Source: Streptomyces asoensis (GTDB lineage: Bacteria; Actinomycetota; Actinomycetes; Streptomycetales; Streptomycetaceae). Taken from it: DNA of 64,000 bases. Position 1 is the first letter of the stretch. Every line of letters starts with the position of its first letter. The notes beneath the pieces are model-generated. The model worked only from the letters and a program-made list of their open reading frames with translations. It had not been told where the DNA came from and made no database searches. This document shows, one piece after another, positions 60,170-64,000 of the stretch. Both the position numbers and the translations under genes were made by a program. The stretch spans positions 5,580,001 through 5,644,000 of the forward strand of contig NZ_CP049838.1 of assembly GCF_013085465.1 (NCBI RefSeq), in the 5' to 3' direction.

Positions 60170-61135
60170 TCAGCCCAGTACCAGCACCGGCGCCCCCGCC
60201 AGATACGCCCGGATCCCCTCCACCGCCTGCCCGTAGTACCGCTCGTAGTTCGCGCGGGACACGTATCCCAGGTGCGGGGTCGCCAGCAGGCGGGGAGCCG
60301 TTCGCATCGGGTGGTCGGCGGGGAGGGGTTCGACGTCGAAGACGTCCACGCCCGCCCCCGCGATACGGCCCTCACGCAGCGCCGCGAGCAACGCGTCCTG
60401 GTCGACGATCGCCGCCCGCGAGGTGTTCACCAGGTACGCCGTCGGCTTGAGAAGGGCCAGTTCGGCGGGGCCGAGCAGCCCCCGGGTGCGGTCGCTCAGG
60501 GCGAGGTGGATCGACACGAAGTCGCTCTCGGAGAGAAGTTCCTCCTTCGAGGCAGCCAACCGCACGCCCACCTCCGCCGCCCGCCCCGCCGTCAGGTTCT
60601 GGCTCCACGCGCTCACCTCCATGCCGAAGGCGAGGCCCACCCGGGCGACCAACGCGCCGATCTTCCCCAGGCCCAGCAGCCCGAGCCGCCGCCCGTGCAG
60701 GTCCGCGCCGACCGTGGACTGCCACGGCCCGCCCTCCCGCACGGCGGTGCTCTCCTGAACCAGCCCGCGCGCGAGGCCCAGCAGCAACGCCCACGTCAGC
60801 TCCACCGGCGGAGTCGAGGAGCTCTCCGTACCGCACACCGTCACGCCGTTCGCCTTCGCCGCCGCGTAGTCGATCACCGAGTTGCGCATGCCGGAGGCGA
60901 TCAGCAGGCGCAGCCGGGGGAGACGGTCCAGCAGTGACGCCGGGAAGGGGACGCGCTCCCGCAGGGTGACCACACAGTCGAAGTCGGCGAGCGCCGCGGC
61001 GAGTTCGTCCTCGTCGCCGAAGTGCTCGGTGAAGGAGACGGCCTCCACCTCCTCGCCCGACGCAGGTGCCGACCAGTCGGCGAGAGTCGTCGCGACGTTC
61101 TGGAAGTCGTCGAGTACGGCACAGCGGAAGGGCAC
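60170..61135 (-). CDS. D-2-hydroxyacid dehydrogenase
   Basis: The 321-residue NAD-dependent enzyme has a Rossmann motif GLLGLGKIGALVARVG near residue 150. The catalytic residues are Arg in LVNTSRAAIVD, Glu in VDVFDVEPLP and His in LATPHLGYVS. These fit the family of phosphoglycerate and glyoxylate/hydroxypyruvate reductases; the substrate is not determined. GTG start with GGAGGAAAAGCC upstream. Confidence 0.92.
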   Translation of the reverse strand: MPFRCAVLDDFQNVATTLADWSAPASGEEVEAVSFTEHFGDEDELAAALADFDCVVTLRERVPFPASLLDRLPRLRLLIASGMRNSVIDYAAAKANGVTVCGTESSSTPPVELTWALLLGLARGLVQESTAVREGGPWQSTVGADLHGRRLGLLGLGKIGALVARVGLAFGMEVSAWSQNLTAGRAAEVGVRLAASKEELLSESDFVSIHLALSDRTRGLLGPAELALLKPTAYLVNTSRAAIVDQDALLAALREGRIAGAGVDVFDVEPLPADHPMRTAPRLLATPHLGYVSRANYERYYGQAVEGIRAYLAGAPVLVLG

Positions 61136-61200
61136 GGCTTTTCCTCCAGGTGAGGTGATTCCGACCGGGGGCAGTTCGGGTCCGAGGCTACGGTGAGACC

Positions 61201-61623
61201 GTGAGCGACTCGGCCGCGACCGGCGGCTACTCCGGCACCCCCCTCGCCAAAAAGCTCGGCGTCAAGCCCGGCCACCGGGTACGACTGCGACACGCCCCGG
61301 CCGGGTGGGACGTACCCGGCCTCCCCGACGGCGTCGACCTCGCCCCGGGCGGCCCCCGCGACGCCGACATCACCGTGGCCTTCTACCGCGCCCACGCCGA
61401 CCTCGCCGTCGAGACCCCGGCCCTCGTCCGCGACCTCGCCGACGACGCGATGCTCTGGGTCGCCTGGCCCCGCAAGGCGGCCGGACATGCCAGCGACATC
61501 ACCGAGAACGCCCTCCGTGACCTCTTCCTGCCCCTCGGCGTGGTGGATGTGAAGGTCGCCGCGCTGGGGGAGGACTGGTCGGGGCTCAAGTTCGTCCGAC
61601 GTAGGGAAAACCGGCGCGGTTGA
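61201..61623 (+). CDS. DUF3052 protein
   Basis: The 140-residue protein has the DUF3052 layout (GTPLAKKLGVKPGHRVRLRH ... ADITVAFYRAHADL ... MLWVAWPRKAAGHASDITEN ... VDVKVAALGEDWSGLKFVRR). Function unknown. It starts with GTG, divergent from the dehydrogenase. Confidence 0.88.
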   Translation: MSDSAATGGYSGTPLAKKLGVKPGHRVRLRHAPAGWDVPGLPDGVDLAPGGPRDADITVAFYRAHADLAVETPALVRDLADDAMLWVAWPRKAAGHASDITENALRDLFLPLGVVDVKVAALGEDWSGLKFVRRRENRRG

Positions 61624-61626
61624 ACC

Positions 61627-61745
61627 GACGTATCCAGAGCTGACGTATCCAGAGCTGACGTATGCAGAGCCGACGTACCCGGAACCGACTGTCCAGGACC
61701 GCCGCAGCCAGAGCCGATGTATCCAGAACCGGTGCGGCCGAGGCC
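61627..61745. repeat. 15-bp minisatellite after the DUF3052 gene
   Basis: Two exact copies of GACGTATCCAGAGCT begin at 61627 and 61642, followed by five or six diverging copies (for example GACGTATGCAGAGCC). No gene lies in 61624-61850. Confidence 0.75.
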
Positions 61746-61893
61746 GGATCGGCGGAACCGGCTTAGGCAGAACCGGCATAAAAGGGAGACAAAAAGAGGC
61801 GGCGGCGGAGCAACGTCCGCACCTGAGGCAACATCTAGGTGAACGACGGGCCCGCGCGTGGACGGGACGCGGTCGCGTCGAGGGCCGGACGGA

Positions 61894-62823
61894 GTGAGGG
61901 ACGTGGTGGACGTGGGGGACATCGGGGACGTGGCGGAGCCGAGGATCGCCGTGGCCGTGGTGACCATGGGCAACCGGCCCGCCGAGGTCGACGCGCTGCT
62001 GGAGTCGGTGGCCAAGCAGGACCTGGCGCCCGCCCGCATCGTGATCGTCGGCAACGGCTGTGAACTCCCCGACTTCGCCGACCGCCTCTTCCTGCCCGGC
62101 GAGGTCACCACGATCGACGTCGGCGAGAACCTCGGCTGCCCCGGCGGCCGCAACGTCGCCCTCGCCCGCCTGAGGGAGTACGGCGACGTGGACGTCGTGG
62201 TCGAACTGGACGACGACGGGCTGCTCGTCGACGCCGACGTGCTGAGCCGCGTACGCGACCTGTACGCCGCCGACCCGCGCCTCGGCATCGTCGGCTTCCG
62301 CATCGCCGACGAGCACGGCGAGACCCAGCGTCGGCATGTGCCGCGCGTCGGCGCATCGGACCCGATGCAGGGCGGGTACGTCACCGGCTTCCTCGGCGGC
62401 GGCCACGCCCTGAGCATGGCCATGCTCGCGGAGACCGGCGACTGGCCCGCCGAGTTCTTCTTCGCGCACGAGGAGACCGACCTGGCCTGGCGGGCCACCG
62501 ACGCCGGCTGGAAGATCCTCTACGCGCCCGAACTGCTGCTCCAGCACCCCAAGACCTCGCCCGCCCGGCACGCGATATATCACCGCGTCACGGCCCGGAA
62601 CCGGGTCTGGCTGGTCCGGCGCAACCTTCCGCTGCTCCTCATCCCCGTCCACCTGGGCGTGTGGATCGCGGTCACCCTCCTGCGGACCCGCTCGCTCGGC
62701 GGTCTCAAGGCCTGGTTCGGCGGGTTCGCGGAGGGTGTGCGCAAGCCGGCCGGACACCGGCGGCCCATGAAGTGGCGGACGGTGTGGCGGCTGACCCGGC
62801 TGGGCAGGCCGCCGGTCATCTGA
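61894..62823 (+). CDS. Family 2 glycosyltransferase
   Basis: The 309-residue GT-A enzyme has a nucleotide-sugar site (AVAVVTMGNRPAEVDALLES), the DxD-type motif VVELDDDGLLVD near residue 106, an acceptor loop GFLGGGHALSM and the conserved EETDLAWRATDAG. A C-terminal hydrophobic helix (LLLIPVHLGVWIAVTLL) suggests action at the membrane. It is closest in layout to rhamnosyltransferase-like GT2 proteins. GTG 61894 is chosen for its AGGGCCGG site; GTG 61858 is possible. Confidence 0.85.
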   Translation: MRDVVDVGDIGDVAEPRIAVAVVTMGNRPAEVDALLESVAKQDLAPARIVIVGNGCELPDFADRLFLPGEVTTIDVGENLGCPGGRNVALARLREYGDVDVVVELDDDGLLVDADVLSRVRDLYAADPRLGIVGFRIADEHGETQRRHVPRVGASDPMQGGYVTGFLGGGHALSMAMLAETGDWPAEFFFAHEETDLAWRATDAGWKILYAPELLLQHPKTSPARHAIYHRVTARNRVWLVRRNLPLLLIPVHLGVWIAVTLLRTRSLGGLKAWFGGFAEGVRKPAGHRRPMKWRTVWRLTRLGRPPVI

Positions 62824-63089
62824 GGGGCCGTCGGGACCAGCACCGGACCGGCGCGGAACGGGGCGCAGGGCCCGGTCGGTCACCTCCGCCGACCGAGGCC
62901 CCGCGCGCCCCCGGATCCGGCCGCGGCGGCGACACTCCCCCGAGTTGCGCGTCGATACGCGCGCACCGTCGGGCCGGTCCGATGATGTGATCACATCAGA
63001 TCGCGCCAACGAATCGCTAACATGTGGCCAACGGTTCTCCGCGTCGTCGCTGGTCACTTGGTGTTCTCGTCATGCGGCTGGGCACGCGC

Positions 63090-63296
63090 CCCGAGCGCGA
63101 GCGCCCCGAGCGCGAGCGACTCGGGCCGAGCGACTCGGGCCGAGCGACTCGGGCCGAGCGATTCGGCCGAGCGATTCGGCCGAGCGACTCGGGCCGAGCG
63201 ATTCGGCCGAGCGATTCGGCCGAGCGATTCGGCCGAGCGATTCGGCAATGCGACTCGGCAATGCGACTCGGCAGGGCAACTCGGCAAGGCAACTCA
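63090..63296. repeat. 13/14-bp minisatellite upstream of the SARP gene
   Basis: At least twelve units of GAGCGACTCGGGCC or GAGCGATTCGGCC, followed by GCAATGCGACTCG-type variants, fill the region 40-250 bp before the regulator start. The rest of the 500-bp gap 62824-63334 shows no gene. Confidence 0.85.
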
Positions 63297-63334
63297 GGTA
63301 CAGACCCTCGGTACGGACCGGGCGTGGAAAGGCG

Positions 63335-64000
63335 ATGGGCGGCGTGATGCGGCGGTACGGGCTGCGGTTCGGACTGCTGGGCCCACCGGTCCTGTACACG
63401 GCCGACGCGCCGGACGCCGAGTGCGAGGCAGGCGTCCCTCCCTACGACACCGTCCGCAGCCCGAAGGTACGGGCCCTGCTGGCATCCCTGCTCCTCGACG
63501 CGGGCAGCATCGTCCCTGTCGAGTCGCTCAAGGAGGCGCTGTGGGGCGGCGCGCCGCCGGCGTCCGCGCAGGCCTCGCTGCACAATCACGTCACCCGGCT
63601 GCGTCGGCTGCTCGACGACCCCGAGCGGCTGCGCGCGGTGCCGCCCGGCTACCGGCTCCGGGTCGAACACGGCGAGCTCGACGTCCACGTGTTCGAGCGG
63701 CACGTCGCCGTGGCACGCGGCGCGCACGCCGCCCGGAACTGGGAACGCGTCGCGCGCGAGTGCGCGGCGGCACTCGCCCTGTGGCGGGGCGCCCCGCTGA
63801 GCGGACTCCCGGCCGACCTGGGCGGCTACGCCTTCGTGCGACGCCTGCGGGAGGCCCGGCTGCTCCTGCTGGAGTGGCACTACGACGCCGAACTCGCCCT
63901 CGGGGCAACGCGGTTCGAGTGGCTCGTCCCGGAGCTGACGGCCCTGGCCGCCGAACATCCGCTGCGCGAGGCCTACCACCGCCAGCTGATGCTCGCCCTG
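63335..64000 (+). CDS. SARP/AfsR-type regulator, N-terminal part (runs off the window)
   Basis: The open frame gives a winged-helix OmpR-type domain (LRFGLLGPPVLY, then PKVRALLASLLLDAGSIVPV, WGGAPPASAQASLHNHVTRL and VPPGYRLRVEHGELDV). The start of a bacterial transcriptional activator domain follows (ALWRGAPLSGLPADLG, then EHPLREAYHRQLMLAL). That order is the signature of Streptomyces antibiotic regulatory proteins. Whether it is a short SARP or a large AfsR-like ATPase cannot be seen. The start is uncertain between ATG 63335, GTG 63344 and ATG 63347. Confidence 0.9.
   Translation, partial: MGGVMRRYGLRFGLLGPPVLYTADAPDAECEAGVPPYDTVRSPKVRALLASLLLDAGSIVPVESLKEALWGGAPPASAQASLHNHVTRLRRLLDDPERLRAVPPGYRLRVEHGELDVHVFERHVAVARGAHAARNWERVARECAAALALWRGAPLSGLPADLGGYAFVRRLREARLLLLEWHYDAELALGATRFEWLVPELTALAAEHPLREAYHRQLMLAL

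Overview
The window is a stretch of Streptomyces (or very close actinomycete) chromosome. The base composition is high in G+C, codon third positions are strongly G/C, GTG and TTG starts are common, and the gene order helicase - bldG - anti-sigma factor - H+-pyrophosphatase - lipoprotein - methyltransferase - small membrane protein - topA - tmk fusion - holB - secreted peptidase matches the conserved core block I know from Streptomyces coelicolor (around SCO3550 to SCO3540). Several genes here (bldG, DUF5753/DUF397 regulators, the SARP at the right end) are typical of streptomycete developmental and antibiotic regulation.

Layout. (1) 1-20.2 kb: core genome. It holds the end of a Tad-type pilus locus, an MrfA-like repair helicase, bldG and its partner, hppA, a lipoprotein, a methyltransferase, topA, an MFS-thymidylate kinase fusion, holB and a TAP-like lipoprotein hydrolase. 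It ends in an intact tRNA-Thr(CGT). (2) 20.2-47.05 kb: a complete actinomycete integrative and conjugative element (AICE), integrated in the 3' part of that tRNA. Reading from its centre leftward (minus strand) it has small transfer genes, two spread-type proteins, a TraB/FtsK translocase, small ORFs, SSB, a C5 cytosine methyltransferase, a prim-pol, a DUF3631 replication protein, xis and int. A regulatory block (XRE-DUF5919, Nudix, HD, GntR) reads partly the other way. Cargo sits at both ends: a PRC-barrel/alpha-beta hydrolase between the tRNA and int, and an apparent defence island at the right end. That island comprises an ABC-three-component (ABC-3C) system with a restriction-nuclease-fold effector, a GIY-YIG nuclease, and a UvrD helicase fused to a Cas4/AddB-like nuclease. 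(3) 47.05-50.1 kb: a second, decayed element of the same family, with a broken integrase and a secreted trypsin-like protease. The same 46-bp tRNA 3' segment occurs three times (20162, 47008, 50080), so the site has been used repeatedly. A further integrase-tail remnant lies directly beside the tRNA.

(4) 50.1-58.5 kb: host-type high-G+C DNA with four small minus-strand genes of unknown function (one DUF3592-like membrane protein), facing a three-gene plus-strand operon. The last gene of that operon is a TPR-CHAT caspase-like protease with both catalytic residues in place; the other two proteins are unfamiliar. This looks like a conflict or programmed-response module. (5) 58.5-64 kb: a DUF397 / XRE-DUF5753 / ATP-binding-protein regulatory triad, a D-2-hydroxyacid dehydrogenase, a DUF3052 protein, a family-2 glycosyltransferase, and the start of a SARP-type regulator running off the end.

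The most interesting material is the serial integration at the tRNA, the AICE cargo (ABC-3C; GIY-YIG plus UvrD-nuclease; PRC-barrel hydrolase), the candidate clt and oriV repeat clusters of the element, and the TPR-CHAT operon. Short-period minisatellites occur repeatedly in the core part, mostly between genes. All functional statements come from reading the sequence and from family knowledge; no database search was possible.
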